Assembly: GCA_900318565.1 (NCBI GenBank)
Contig: ONLD01000001.1
Coordinates: forward strand, 57,052-121,051
Origin: an uncultured Bacteroidales bacterium
GTDB taxonomy: Bacteria > Bacteroidota > Bacteroidia > Bacteroidales > UBA932
DNA length: 64,000 nt
Reading direction: 5' to 3'
Position 1 is the first letter of the stretch. Every line of letters starts with the position of its first letter. A program made the position numbers and the translations under genes. The notes under the pieces are model-generated. The model ran no database searches and was not told the origin of the DNA. It saw only the letters and a program-made list of their open reading frames with translations. Below, in pieces: positions 14,957 through 23,702 of the stretch.

Positions 14957-17488
14957 TCAGAAGCGCATTTCCATTCCTACGTTGATGGTCCAGAGACGGC
15001 GTGCGGGCACCACGTCTCCGTTTGGAAGAGTCTTCTCCCTGTGGGTGAGCCTCCAGATGAAGTCCACGCGCAGCAGGCGGAAGATGTTGGACACTCCGGC
15101 GCCCAGCTCGACATAGGGCTCATTGCCCATAGGCTGCATCATACCGAAGGTGTTGTATTCGGGGAACTTCATAAGCGCCCCGTAGCGGGGGTCGGTGCCG
15201 TTGTTGCGGTCGCTCAGGGTGCCGTAGGCTATCTTGGCGGAGACTTCTTCACGCAGCTGAAGCTTGCGTATCAGGGGAATCTTGCCGAGGAAGAAGCCGT
15301 TGAAAGTATGGTACCAGATAAGCGAAGCCCATTTGTCGGCGGCAAACTCGAAATACTCCATACAGGAGAAGGCGCTCTTGTCCAGGATGTTGGTGGCGTT
15401 GCCCTCGAACATCTGCAGGTTCATCCAGGGCACCTGGCCTATGATGGCACCGGCGTTGACGTGAAGGTCCGACATACCCATAGGAGGCACGCGGAACTTC
15501 CAGTCCACGAAAAGTTGCGGCTTGAAATATCCCACGTCGCCCTGGCGTATGCCGGGCACCGAGCCGGTCAAGTCGATGGTCAATATAGGATAATTGGTAT
15601 GGATGAAAGCCTTCTGGAAATAGCCGCGGTTGACGGTTTCTTCCTTGGAGAAACGCCCTGTCAGGCGCAGCTCGTTGACCGCCACGCTGCCCACGGGGCT
15701 GAGGCTGCCGTCGGGGTTCCACCGCTCCATAGGCACGAAGGGATTGGCATACCAGCGCTTCAGGGCCACGCCCGCGAACATATTGAAATCCATCGAGAAT
15801 TCGTGCTCATACAGTGCCGAGAAGTTGCTCTGCAGCGCAAGCTTGGACTCCCGTCCCCAGATGGAACTCAGGATATTTCCGCTCGTCAGGTTGCTGTTTC
15901 CCTTTCCGAGCTGCACGGCATCATAGGACGCATCCAGCGTCAGCTTGCGCCACGGGTCCTTGCCGAACTTGCGCTCATAGGTCACACCTCCCTTGAGCTT
16001 GCGGTCCTTGAAGCCATAGGCGATGAAGCCCGTCCAGCGGAAATCGGTACTCAGGTTCTTGGAGGTATGGATGCCGATGCGCGGTTTGAAACCTTCGAGG
16101 TTATTGGAGCTGATGATGCTCATATACGGACCGAAGCCCACGGGCCCCACGTCCCAGTATTCGTTGACGAGGGTGTAGATAGTGTTGTACACGCCCTTGT
16201 AGAGCGGCACGTCCTGAATCTGGTTCACCATCGTGTAGATGCCTTTCTCGCGGGCGCTCAGCTCGTAGGGACGGGCCTGGTCCCAGAACTCGTCGTCCTT
16301 GTGGTTGGCCTCTGGCAGCACCTTGACGATGCCGTCCGGCGTCAGGGCCTGTACTTCCGACTCGAAGTCCAGCTCGGAATAATTCAGCTGGCGCATTCCG
16401 ATGACGGACATCACCCTCGAAGAGTCCCCGAGCGCAATCGAGAAGTCGGCGTAGAGCTTGTCCTGGCTGTAGAACCAGGTCGAGTCCGGAAGACGCTGGT
16501 AGTCAGCCTCTATGACGATGTCGCGCAGCCAGTTGACATTGCCGCCGTGCTTCATCTTGGCCTTGATGCTGCGCAGGGCGAATTCCTCAGCGTCTATGCG
16601 CATCTCGCCGTCGAGGGCCGGGCTGGATATGCCGTTCTTGGGATGGTAGCGCACGAGATAGGTCTTGCGGCCGTCCACCTGGAGGGTGTCGATGATAAAG
16701 TAATTGTAGTACAGCAGGCCGCCGCTCTGGATGGGCGAAGGGAACTCCACGTTGAAGCTGTTGATGAAGGGACGGTAGAAATTGGCCTTCAGGTGCATAC
16801 TGCCGGTAAACTGGCTGAGCAGGTTGTGCTCGGGGTTGATGCCGGAGATGCGGTTGGCGAGCACGGTCTCGCTGTCGGCCTCCGGGTCGGCAGTATGGCG
16901 CCTCTCTACGACCGTCTCCGAAATCATAGCCGGCAGGTAGGGCACGCCGCTGACCACGGACGTATCCATATAATCGAACACGAAGCCGAAATCCTTGAGG
17001 AAGCGCTTGTTGGTAAGCTGCTCCTTGGGATGCGTCAGGTCGAGCTCCATCTTGTTGTACACCTTGCACTTGAAGTGCGGGCGCAAGTCGGGGTCGTTGC
17101 GGGCGCGGTGCTTGTCGATGTTGGCGAGGAGGCGCTTGATCTTGCGGTTGTCGGCCTTCACGAAGGAGCCGTTGAGGCGGTTGTCCGTCAGGCGCATCTT
17201 GAAATTGACTTCCGTAAAGGCTCCGTGCTTGATGGGAACTTCCAGGGTATCGTAGCCGAGAAGCTGGCATACAAGCACCTTCACGGAAGGGTCGCGGGTC
17301 TCCAGGGTGTACTTGCCGTCGATGTCGGCGGTGAGGCCTATCGTCGTGCCTTTAAAGTATATACCGGCGAAAGGAATGGGCTCGCCCGTGTCGGCGTCAG
17401 TCACCGTGCCGCGGACTTTCGTGGTCTGGGCGAGGGCGCTGACGGCAAAACCGAGGAGCAGGGCAAGTATGACGGTACATTTCCGCAT
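14957..17488 (-). CDS. DUF5686 / carboxypeptidase-regulatory-like outer-membrane protein
   Basis: 843 residues from the ATG at 17488, chosen because it starts a Sec signal (M-R-K-C-T-V-I-L-A-L-L-L-G) with cleavage after A-L-A-Q; the open frame extends further upstream without a signal. An N-terminal CarboxypepD_reg-like beta domain (T-K-V-R-G-T-V-T-D-A-D-T-G-E-P-I-P-F-A) is followed by a long region with barrel-like aromatic strands typical of DUF5686 proteins, ending in W-T-I-N-V-G-M-E-M-R-F, a terminal-Phe signal for outer-membrane assembly. Function is unknown; these proteins are common in Bacteroidota envelopes. A -7 box (TATCTTTG) lies just upstream. Confidence 0.85.
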   Translation of the reverse strand: MRKCTVILALLLGFAVSALAQTTKVRGTVTDADTGEPIPFAGIYFKGTTIGLTADIDGKYTLETRDPSVKVLVCQLLGYDTLEVPIKHGAFTEVNFKMRLTDNRLNGSFVKADNRKIKRLLANIDKHRARNDPDLRPHFKCKVYNKMELDLTHPKEQLTNKRFLKDFGFVFDYMDTSVVSGVPYLPAMISETVVERRHTADPEADSETVLANRISGINPEHNLLSQFTGSMHLKANFYRPFINSFNVEFPSPIQSGGLLYYNYFIIDTLQVDGRKTYLVRYHPKNGISSPALDGEMRIDAEEFALRSIKAKMKHGGNVNWLRDIVIEADYQRLPDSTWFYSQDKLYADFSIALGDSSRVMSVIGMRQLNYSELDFESEVQALTPDGIVKVLPEANHKDDEFWDQARPYELSAREKGIYTMVNQIQDVPLYKGVYNTIYTLVNEYWDVGPVGFGPYMSIISSNNLEGFKPRIGIHTSKNLSTDFRWTGFIAYGFKDRKLKGGVTYERKFGKDPWRKLTLDASYDAVQLGKGNSNLTSGNILSSIWGRESKLALQSNFSALYEHEFSMDFNMFAGVALKRWYANPFVPMERWNPDGSLSPVGSVAVNELRLTGRFSKEETVNRGYFQKAFIHTNYPILTIDLTGSVPGIRQGDVGYFKPQLFVDWKFRVPPMGMSDLHVNAGAIIGQVPWMNLQMFEGNATNILDKSAFSCMEYFEFAADKWASLIWYHTFNGFFLGKIPLIRKLQLREEVSAKIAYGTLSDRNNGTDPRYGALMKFPEYNTFGMMQPMGNEPYVELGAGVSNIFRLLRVDFIWRLTHREKTLPNGDVVPARRLWTINVGMEMRF

Positions 17489-17495
17489 AGAAATG

Positions 17496-17503
17496 CAAAG
17501 ATA
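17496..17503 (-). promoter_or_regulatory. -7 promoter box (TATCTTTG) before the DUF5686 gene
   Basis: TATCTTTG on the minus strand, 7 bases upstream of the ATG ending at 17488. No clear -33 TTTG is visible at the expected distance, so this may be a secondary promoter within the sufC transcript. Confidence 0.5.
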
Positions 17504-17540
17504 GCAATTTCTGCTATAGGTTGGACCGATTCGGGAGAAT

Positions 17541-18332
17541 TTAGTCCTTTGCAAAGATTCCGAACACGGACGAGCCGCTGCCAGACATAGCGGCATACAA
17601 GGCTCCTTCGGAGTAAAAACGGGCAATAAGCTCAGGGATTTCCGGGTGGCGCGGACAAACCGATGCCTCGAAATCATTTACGACAAGTCCCTTCCATTCC
17701 CGCAGAGGCCTGCGCAAGGACTCCGCCAGGCTCGGCTCGCCGGGGACATATTCACGCGGCGTAATGCCGGCATAGGCTTCGCGGGTGCTGACCGCCACGG
17801 GCTTCCCGCTGCCGTCGAGGGGGATTCCAACGCGAATCTCGCAAGCTGACAGGTCGATGTCGAAAGCTTCCAGCACTTCTCCCCTGCCGCTTCCCAGCAT
17901 AGGCCGGGAATACACGAAAAACGCGCAGTCGGAGCCGAGGCGGGCGGCGTAAGCGGCGAGGGCGGCATCATCAAGGCCAAGGTCCCCTATGGAATTCAGG
18001 GCCCTGAGCATATACGCCGCGTCGGCCGAACCGCCTCCGAGTCCGGCTCCGACGGGAGCGTGCTTTTCGAGACGGATGCTGACTTCCGGAAGCTGCGGAA
18101 AATCGGCCTTTAGAAGGCGCCAGGCCCTGATTGTAAGGTCCTGCATCGGGTCCCAGTCCACTCCTTCCGCCCGCTCGATAGAGATGCCGAGCGAGTCAGC
18201 CGGCTCCACTTCAAGGATATCGCCGTAGCCGTAGTAAGGCACGAAAAGGGTGTCGAGGTCGTGGTATCCGTCGGGACGGCGCCGAAGCACGCGGAGCCCG
18301 ACATTAATCTTCGTGCAGGTCCGGAGAATCAT
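17541..18332 (-). CDS. ispE: 4-diphosphocytidyl-2-C-methyl-D-erythritol kinase
   Basis: 263 residues, normal for the GHMP-kinase IspE, which phosphorylates CDP-methylerythritol in the non-mevalonate isoprenoid pathway in the cytoplasm. Motif 1 is C-T-K-I-N-V-G-L-R-V-L-R-R-R-P-D-G-Y-H; the ATP-binding loop is P-V-G-A-G-L-G-G-G-S-A-D-A-A (about residue 92); motif 3 is A-A-M-S-G-S-G-S-S-V-F-G-I-F near the C terminus. The start codon overlaps the sufD stop by 4 bases, indicating translational coupling. Confidence 0.96.
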   Translation of the reverse strand: MILRTCTKINVGLRVLRRRPDGYHDLDTLFVPYYGYGDILEVEPADSLGISIERAEGVDWDPMQDLTIRAWRLLKADFPQLPEVSIRLEKHAPVGAGLGGGSADAAYMLRALNSIGDLGLDDAALAAYAARLGSDCAFFVYSRPMLGSGRGEVLEAFDIDLSACEIRVGIPLDGSGKPVAVSTREAYAGITPREYVPGEPSLAESLRRPLREWKGLVVNDFEASVCPRHPEIPELIARFYSEGALYAAMSGSGSSVFGIFAKD

Positions 18333-18889
18333 AGTGCGCGCGCAAGAATCGGAGCGAGGAAAGCCTCAATCTGCATCGCCCTGGCCTCTTCCTCGGGGAT
18401 GCCTCGGCTGCGCATATAGAAAAGTTCCTCCGGATTGAGGTAGCCTGTGGTGGCTCCGTGCGAGCACTCCACGTCGTCGGCGTAGATTTCCAGCTGCGGG
18501 CGCGATTCGGCAACGGCTTCCGCATTCAGCAGCAGGGCGTGGCTCTGCTGGTGCGCGACGGTCTTCGCAGCCCCCGGCGCCACATACACGAGCCCGTCGA
18601 AGCCGGAACGGGCCTTGCCGCCCACGACGCACTTGAAAAGCTGCTCGGAAGTGCAGCCGGGCACATTGTGGCGCACGACGACCTGCAGGCGCACCTGCTC
18701 GTCGGACGAGCACTTCCAGGCCCCGGCAAGGTCAAGCCTGGCGCCCGGCCCGTCGAGGTCTATCTCGAGAGCGTGGGTGAGGCTGACGCCTTCGGGAATG
18801 ATGATGGTCAGCATCAGCGACTCTCCCGCACCCAGGCGCAGCAGCGACGGCATCGGGTCCTTGCCTGCGATAATCAGCTGCTTATCCAT
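18329..18889 (-). CDS. sufD: SufD-like Fe-S assembly scaffold protein, short form
   Basis: 186 residues, less than half the usual SufD length (about 430). It retains the C-terminal part of the SufBD beta-helix: V-E-C-S-H-G-A-T-T-G-Y-L and E-E-L-F-Y-M-R-S-R-G-I-P-E-E-E-A are family signatures, and A-H-Q-Q-S-H-A-L-L-L also fits. SufD pairs with SufB and SufC in the SufBC2D complex, which builds Fe-S clusters. It overlaps the sufC end by 8 bases, as expected for the operon. The N-terminal helical region of normal SufD is absent and I see no remnant of it upstream, since sufC lies there. It could be a minimal but functional form. Confidence 0.85.
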   Translation of the reverse strand: MDKQLIIAGKDPMPSLLRLGAGESLMLTIIIPEGVSLTHALEIDLDGPGARLDLAGAWKCSSDEQVRLQVVVRHNVPGCTSEQLFKCVVGGKARSGFDGLVYVAPGAAKTVAHQQSHALLLNAEAVAESRPQLEIYADDVECSHGATTGYLNPEELFYMRSRGIPEEEARAMQIEAFLAPILARAL

Positions 18890-19634
18890 CTATTCCGTCG
18901 TATCCTTGGGTTTCGATGACATCCACCAGCTCGCGGCCTCCGGAGCGCACGATTCTGCCGGCCTTGAGCACGTGCACCACGTCAGGCACTATGTACTCCA
19001 GCAGGCGCTGGTAGTGGGTAATTACGATGGAGGCCGTCTGCGGAGTGCGCAGGCGGTTCACGCCGTCGGCGACGATGCGGAGCGCATCCACGTCCAGGCC
19101 GCTGTCGGTCTCGTCGAGAATGCTCAGCACGGGCTCCAGCATAGCCATCTGGAAGATTTCGTTGCGCTTCTTCTCGCCTCCCGAGAAGCCCACGTTGACC
19201 TCGCGCTTTGCGAATTCGCCCTTCATCTGCACGAGGGCCATCTTCTCTTTCAGCAGCTTAAGGAACTCCGCGGGGCTGAGCTCAGGCTGCCCGGCAGCCT
19301 TGCGGCGCGCGTTCAGGGCGGCCTTCATAAAGTTGGTTATGCTGACTCCGGGTATCTCCACGGGATACTGGAAACTCAGGAAAATGCCCGCCCAGGAGCG
19401 CTCCTCCGGGGCCATCTCAAGCAGATTGCGTCCGTCGTAGATGACGGAACCTGCCGTGACCTTGTAGTCGGGACGGCCCGCCAGCACGGCGCTCAGCGTC
19501 GATTTGCCGGCTCCGTTGGGCCCCATCACCGCACAGACCTCGCCCCGGCGTATGGTCAGGTTGACGCCTCTGAGTATCTCCCGGCCTTCAATTCCGGCGT
19601 GCAGGTCTTTTATTTCAAGAAGTATATCGTTCAT
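18882..19634 (-). CDS. sufC: Fe-S cluster assembly ATPase SufC
   Basis: 250 residues from the ATG at 19634 (a longer frame to 19661 is unlikely because it would run into the promoter). Walker A is G-P-N-G-A-G-K-S-T-L, the ABC signature is F-S-G-G-E-K-K-R-N-E, and Walker B is L-S-I-L-D-E-T-D-S-G-L-D, where SufC-type proteins keep D-E-T-D-S-G. It is the cytosolic ATPase of the SufBCD scaffold. The usual upstream partner sufB is absent: a promoter and then an unrelated peptidase gene lie there. Confidence 0.97.
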   Translation of the reverse strand: MNDILLEIKDLHAGIEGREILRGVNLTIRRGEVCAVMGPNGAGKSTLSAVLAGRPDYKVTAGSVIYDGRNLLEMAPEERSWAGIFLSFQYPVEIPGVSITNFMKAALNARRKAAGQPELSPAEFLKLLKEKMALVQMKGEFAKREVNVGFSGGEKKRNEIFQMAMLEPVLSILDETDSGLDVDALRIVADGVNRLRTPQTASIVITHYQRLLEYIVPDVVHVLKAGRIVRSGGRELVDVIETQGYDGIDG

Positions 19635-19649
19635 AATCGTCAAATCAGG

Positions 19650-19681
19650 CAAAGATAGCAAGCTTCGGGCAAATAAGCAAA
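19650..19681 (-). promoter_or_regulatory. Promoter of sufC-sufD-ispE
   Basis: On the minus strand TTTG (19681-19678), a 20-bp spacer and TATCTTTG (19657-19650) match the Bacteroidota consensus closely. Transcription would begin about 10 bases before the sufC ATG. It marks the start of a new transcription unit after the 30-kb locus. Confidence 0.8.
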
Positions 19682-19686
19682 GAGCG

Positions 19687-22365
19687 TCAATACAGGTTCC
19701 AGTAAGGGATCAGTTCCGGAGTGCCTCCGGCAAGCTTGAGCTGCTGCTCGCTGAGGAACTCCTTCTCCACTGCCATACGGAACATATAGCGGCGCCACCA
19801 GGCGGCTTCCATCTGGATGTAGCCGTCCTGCCCGCGGGAAAGGCCGAAACTGTTCTCCGCCACCCAGCGGACTACCTTCCCGTCGGCACCGGTCTGCACT
19901 CCGCACATAGCCATCGCGTGGGCCGAAGAGACGTCGCGGCTGAGGAAAAGCTGCTCCTTGCTCATATGCCAGGCCTCGCCCTCGCGCGCCCCTTCAATTG
20001 CAAGGCGCGTGTCGTAGATGCCCTCGTCGGCAAGAGCGTCTTTATAAGTGTCCACGGTGAAGTAGAACTTCCTGGAAGCGCGCAGAGAGCGCATTCCTAT
20101 GACTTCCAAGTCCTCGGCGCTGAGGTTGAGGAAAGTCCACTCAGGGGCGTCGGCGGCGCTCCTGGAGCCCTGCACGCGATAGACTTTGCCGTACGGCCGC
20201 GTGGGGTCGTTCATAAGAATCACATAGCGCTCCTTCAGGTCCCCGAGGCCCAGGGCGTCGCGCCACTCCAGCGGAGTCCACTCGCGGCCCTCCAGGGTGA
20301 AGCGCTCAGGGGGCGTGCCGAGCGTGCGGGATAGCAGCTTCCAGGCTTCGGAAAGAGCTTCCGCGCGCACCGCTTCCGGGTCGGACGACTCGCGAAGGCG
20401 GAGGGCATAGCTGCGAAGCAGCGTGCGCATCGAAGCCAGCAGCGGGCCGGAATTCAGGGCCGTCTCGGTGTCGGGCATCGCCTCCTGGGGCACAATACCG
20501 TATTTATCAATAAGATACAGCGCATTCATAAACTGCCCGCCGTCCCAGGTCGGACGCCGCAGCAGGGTCTCGTTGAAGCGGCTGTCGAGCGGTTCCTTAC
20601 GGTGCTCCCAGATGTTTACCAAGAACAAGTTCGCCTTCTCCAGCATATCGTAGAAATAGGCATAAGCGGTGGAGAAATGCCTCCCGCCGCGAAGCACGTT
20701 GGCCGTAGAGAAGTACCAGCAGCGGCCCGAGCCGGCCTGGTCTGTGATGCCGCTGGCGGGAAGGAACACGTCGAGGCCGAGGGTGTCGGCCCGCATTGCC
20801 GCGCCGGACTCCGACAAGAGCCTGCGGGACTGGTCAGGTATGCTTTCTATGGCTGCCGGTGCCTTGAGGGCGAAACTCTGCACGGGCGGCATTTCGGGCG
20901 CAAGGCTTGCGGGCTGCTCGAACGGCGGCCTGCGGCTGCCCATAAGGGGCCGGAATGTGAAATCGGGACCGCGGCGGCTCTCGAATTCCTCCCGCACGGA
21001 AGCGAGCACTTCGGGCTTGGTGTAGAGCTCGTAGGCAGAAAGGAACAGCACGCGGGCTGCCCCGAGGGCGCCTTTGGTGCCTATCGTGGTGCCGGCGCTA
21101 GAGACCTGCTGCCAGCTGTGGCCTACCCCGCCCGGAGTGAAGCAGGCGTAGCGGAAACTGCCCGTAGGCACCGCCCAAGTCACGTTTCCTACGTCGCTGG
21201 ACACGTATGCTTCGTAGCCCTCATCCGCCGGCGGCACGACCACTCCCAGGCGGTCTATCAGCGAAGCGTCCACCCCTGACTGCGAGGCCACCTCGCGGGC
21301 AAACTCCATCTCGCGCGCATCCAGCTTGATGCCGCCGACCGTCTCCAGGCTGCGCCCCACAAGGGCCGCCATCGCTTCGTTGGGCAGGCGCTCGTAGTTG
21401 CCGGAGAGCAGCTCGTAGTCCATCGTAGTGCCCGTGCCGAGGGCTGCGCCGCGGGCGGCGTCAAGGGCCCTTTCCAACAGCTGCCCCACCACTTCCCGCG
21501 ACGGGCTGCGGAAATAGTAGCGCACGCTCGCCTTGTCGGGCACCACGTTGGGAGCCTTGCCCCCGTCGGTGATGATATAGTGGATGCGGCTCGTCTGCGG
21601 CACGTGCTCACGCATCATATTTATCATATAATCAAGCGCTTCGACGGCATCCAGCGCGGAGCGTCCCTCCTCCGGGGCCCCGGAGGCGTGCGAAGAGCGC
21701 CCGCGGAAAGTAAACTCCACCTGCACGTTGGCAAGGCCGGAAGCCTTGTTAACGGTATTACGGGTGTCGGGATGCCAGTCGAGCATAGCGTCGAGGCCCT
21801 CGAACACGCCGGCGCGCATCATATAGGCCTTGCCGCCACCGCCTTCCTCAGCCGGGCAGCCGAAGAGCTTGATCGTGCCCCGGTGACCTTCGGCGAGCCA
21901 TTTGGAGGCCGCCACCGCGCCTGCCACAGAACCGGTGCCGAGAAGGTTGTGCCCGCAGCCGTGGCCGTTGGCTCCCGGGATGAGGGGCTTGCGGTAAGGG
22001 ACGGTGTCCTGCGACATTCCGGCAAGCGCGTCATACTCGGCCATAATGCCGATTACCGGCGAACCGGCCCCGTAACTTGCCACGAAGGCAGTCGGGATGC
22101 CGCCGGCTCCCCTCTCCACCGTGAATCCGCAGCTCTCCAGGTACGAGGCCCACTGCTCCGCGCTGCGGACTTCCTCGTAGCAGGTCTCCGCATAGTTCCA
22201 TATGCGCTTCTGCAGCGAGTCGTAGAGATGGAAACTGCTCTCTATGTGCCTCAGGCCGGCGGCGGGAGAATTCTTCACCCGCTTCTTCCCTATTGCGAAG
22301 GAACCGGGCGAAGCGGCGCCTATCATCAGCAGGGCCGCACAAAATATTGCAAAAGTCTTTTTCAT
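19687..22365 (-). CDS. Secreted fusion of M20D amidohydrolase and C1B (PepC/bleomycin-hydrolase-like) peptidase
   Basis: 892 residues from the ATG at 22365, with a Sec signal. Residues ~30-450 are an M20D amidohydrolase of the p-aminobenzoyl-glutamate hydrolase (AbgB) type: metal ligands in G-H-G-C-G-H-N, the catalytic pair A-E-E-G, D-W-H-P-D and G-G-V-G-H-S-W. Residues ~510-892 are a C1B cysteine peptidase with a complete active site: Cys549 in S-G-R-C-W-Y-F-S, His in S-S-A-H-A-M-A-M, and Asn in A-E-N-S-F-G. Both halves look intact. Its start is 2 bases past the gltS stop, so it is coupled to a glutamate symporter. Likely role: trimming peptides and releasing glutamate from N-acyl-glutamate compounds outside the cytoplasm. 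I know of no standard family with this fusion. Confidence 0.88.
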   Translation of the reverse strand: MKKTFAIFCAALLMIGAASPGSFAIGKKRVKNSPAAGLRHIESSFHLYDSLQKRIWNYAETCYEEVRSAEQWASYLESCGFTVERGAGGIPTAFVASYGAGSPVIGIMAEYDALAGMSQDTVPYRKPLIPGANGHGCGHNLLGTGSVAGAVAASKWLAEGHRGTIKLFGCPAEEGGGGKAYMMRAGVFEGLDAMLDWHPDTRNTVNKASGLANVQVEFTFRGRSSHASGAPEEGRSALDAVEALDYMINMMREHVPQTSRIHYIITDGGKAPNVVPDKASVRYYFRSPSREVVGQLLERALDAARGAALGTGTTMDYELLSGNYERLPNEAMAALVGRSLETVGGIKLDAREMEFAREVASQSGVDASLIDRLGVVVPPADEGYEAYVSSDVGNVTWAVPTGSFRYACFTPGGVGHSWQQVSSAGTTIGTKGALGAARVLFLSAYELYTKPEVLASVREEFESRRGPDFTFRPLMGSRRPPFEQPASLAPEMPPVQSFALKAPAAIESIPDQSRRLLSESGAAMRADTLGLDVFLPASGITDQAGSGRCWYFSTANVLRGGRHFSTAYAYFYDMLEKANLFLVNIWEHRKEPLDSRFNETLLRRPTWDGGQFMNALYLIDKYGIVPQEAMPDTETALNSGPLLASMRTLLRSYALRLRESSDPEAVRAEALSEAWKLLSRTLGTPPERFTLEGREWTPLEWRDALGLGDLKERYVILMNDPTRPYGKVYRVQGSRSAADAPEWTFLNLSAEDLEVIGMRSLRASRKFYFTVDTYKDALADEGIYDTRLAIEGAREGEAWHMSKEQLFLSRDVSSAHAMAMCGVQTGADGKVVRWVAENSFGLSRGQDGYIQMEAAWWRRYMFRMAVEKEFLSEQQLKLAGGTPELIPYWNLY

Positions 22366-22367
22366 AA

Positions 22368-23702
22368 TCACTTTGAAGGCTTCTTCAGCCAGCCCTTCGC
22401 GACTGCAAGGCCGAGAATCGCCACGCCCGCCATCAGGCAGACGGTCACGAAGAGCCAGCCGAGTCCGTGGCAGAAAGCCAGGGGCGACAGGCTCACGAGG
22501 GCTATTTCCACAGGCGCGATATACAAATATGCGAAGGCATAATCATCCAGGCAGCCGCTCTTGGAATCAGGGTCCGTGATGCGCAGGAGCGCGATTCCCA
22601 TAGCCATCGTGCCGGTAAACCAGCCCCAGGTGAAGATGGATTTCTCGAAGGGCGCGCTCTTGTGGATGCGGTTCCCCACCCAGAACACATAGAACAGTGT
22701 GACCACCAGGCCGGCGGCCAGCAGCACCAGCAGGGGCACGACGAACTTGCCGACAATCTGAAGCTTGATCGAAGCCACGCCGAAGGCCACGAGGTAATCG
22801 GTGAACGCACCGCTGAGGTGCCCTATGATGGGCTTGGAGATGTGTTCTTCGACCTTCGCCCTGGCAAGAATCCAGCGTATGAGTATGCCCACGATGAACG
22901 CGCAGCTGAACACGGGCAGCATCAGCGCGGGCCAGATGAGCGAAATCAGCTTGGCAAGCCCGTAGCCGCCCAGGGCTATCATCGCCACCACGGCGAAGTT
23001 GAAAGTCATCGAGTCCAGGGAGATGGCGGAGAAAGACGCCTTGCCCATACTGACCCTCTTGTCGGGCGGCAGGATACCGGTACGGAGCTCCGGGGAGAGC
23101 TTTTCGAAAGCGCAGATATACTGGGTCTTGCCTCTTGCAGCTCCCCAGGAAATCAGCCACATACCGATGACCACGGAAGCTATGATGCCCACGGTGGCGG
23201 CCGTCATAGCCAGCGACTGCATCTCCTCGACGCCGTACGAGGCGAATGACTCACCGATAGCCGCAGCAGTGCCGTGGCCGCCGCAGAATCCAGCCGGCAT
23301 CGAAAGACCGAAGGACTCGTGGACGGGCCAGATACGGCTGAGCACCCAGAGTCCGAGCGCGCCGCCGAAAGCCCACTGCAGCAGCAGTCCGGCCTGCGAG
23401 TAAGCCCACATACGGCCGATGCGGGAAGTACCGTCGGAGCGGCGTCCGCCAGCAGAAGTGATAGGTATGCAACTGAACACCAGCGCGATAAGAATTCCGG
23501 CATAGGTGCCGAGGTTGTCAGAGAGCGGGAGCCATCCCAACACCTCGGGGCCGAGCAGCAGGGCGGTCAGGCCCGCCAGGAGGCTCGGCGGGATGAAGAA
23601 CTTCTGGATAAGGCGCACCTTGGACCGCAGCAGCTTTCCAAGCAGCAGCAAGAGTGAGACAATACCCACATCAATAAGAAGGGTCCAAGGCGTAAATGTC
23701 AT
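22368..23702 (-). CDS. gltS: Sodium/glutamate symporter, GltS family
   Basis: 444 residues with about 11-12 hydrophobic segments. Recognisable parts are I-P-P-S-L-L-A-G-L near the N terminus, G-F-C-G-G-H-G-T-A-A-A-I-G (the family's glycine-rich hairpin region) and F-V-V-P-L-L-V-L-L-A-A-G-L. GltS imports glutamate with Na+ across the inner membrane. It overlaps the C45-like gene upstream by 4 bases and nearly touches the M20D-C1B gene downstream, so the three are translationally coupled. The context fits uptake of glutamate released by those hydrolases. Confidence 0.88.
   Translation of the reverse strand: MTFTPWTLLIDVGIVSLLLLLGKLLRSKVRLIQKFFIPPSLLAGLTALLLGPEVLGWLPLSDNLGTYAGILIALVFSCIPITSAGGRRSDGTSRIGRMWAYSQAGLLLQWAFGGALGLWVLSRIWPVHESFGLSMPAGFCGGHGTAAAIGESFASYGVEEMQSLAMTAATVGIIASVVIGMWLISWGAARGKTQYICAFEKLSPELRTGILPPDKRVSMGKASFSAISLDSMTFNFAVVAMIALGGYGLAKLISLIWPALMLPVFSCAFIVGILIRWILARAKVEEHISKPIIGHLSGAFTDYLVAFGVASIKLQIVGKFVVPLLVLLAAGLVVTLFYVFWVGNRIHKSAPFEKSIFTWGWFTGTMAMGIALLRITDPDSKSGCLDDYAFAYLYIAPVEIALVSLSPLAFCHGLGWLFVTVCLMAGVAILGLAVAKGWLKKPSK

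Noticed and set aside
14888-17590. 900-residue plus-strand ORF opposite the DUF5686 gene
   Set aside because: The composition (His/Val/Gly/Glu-rich without domains) is typical of a shadow frame; the minus-strand gene has a signal peptide, a known domain and a promoter box.
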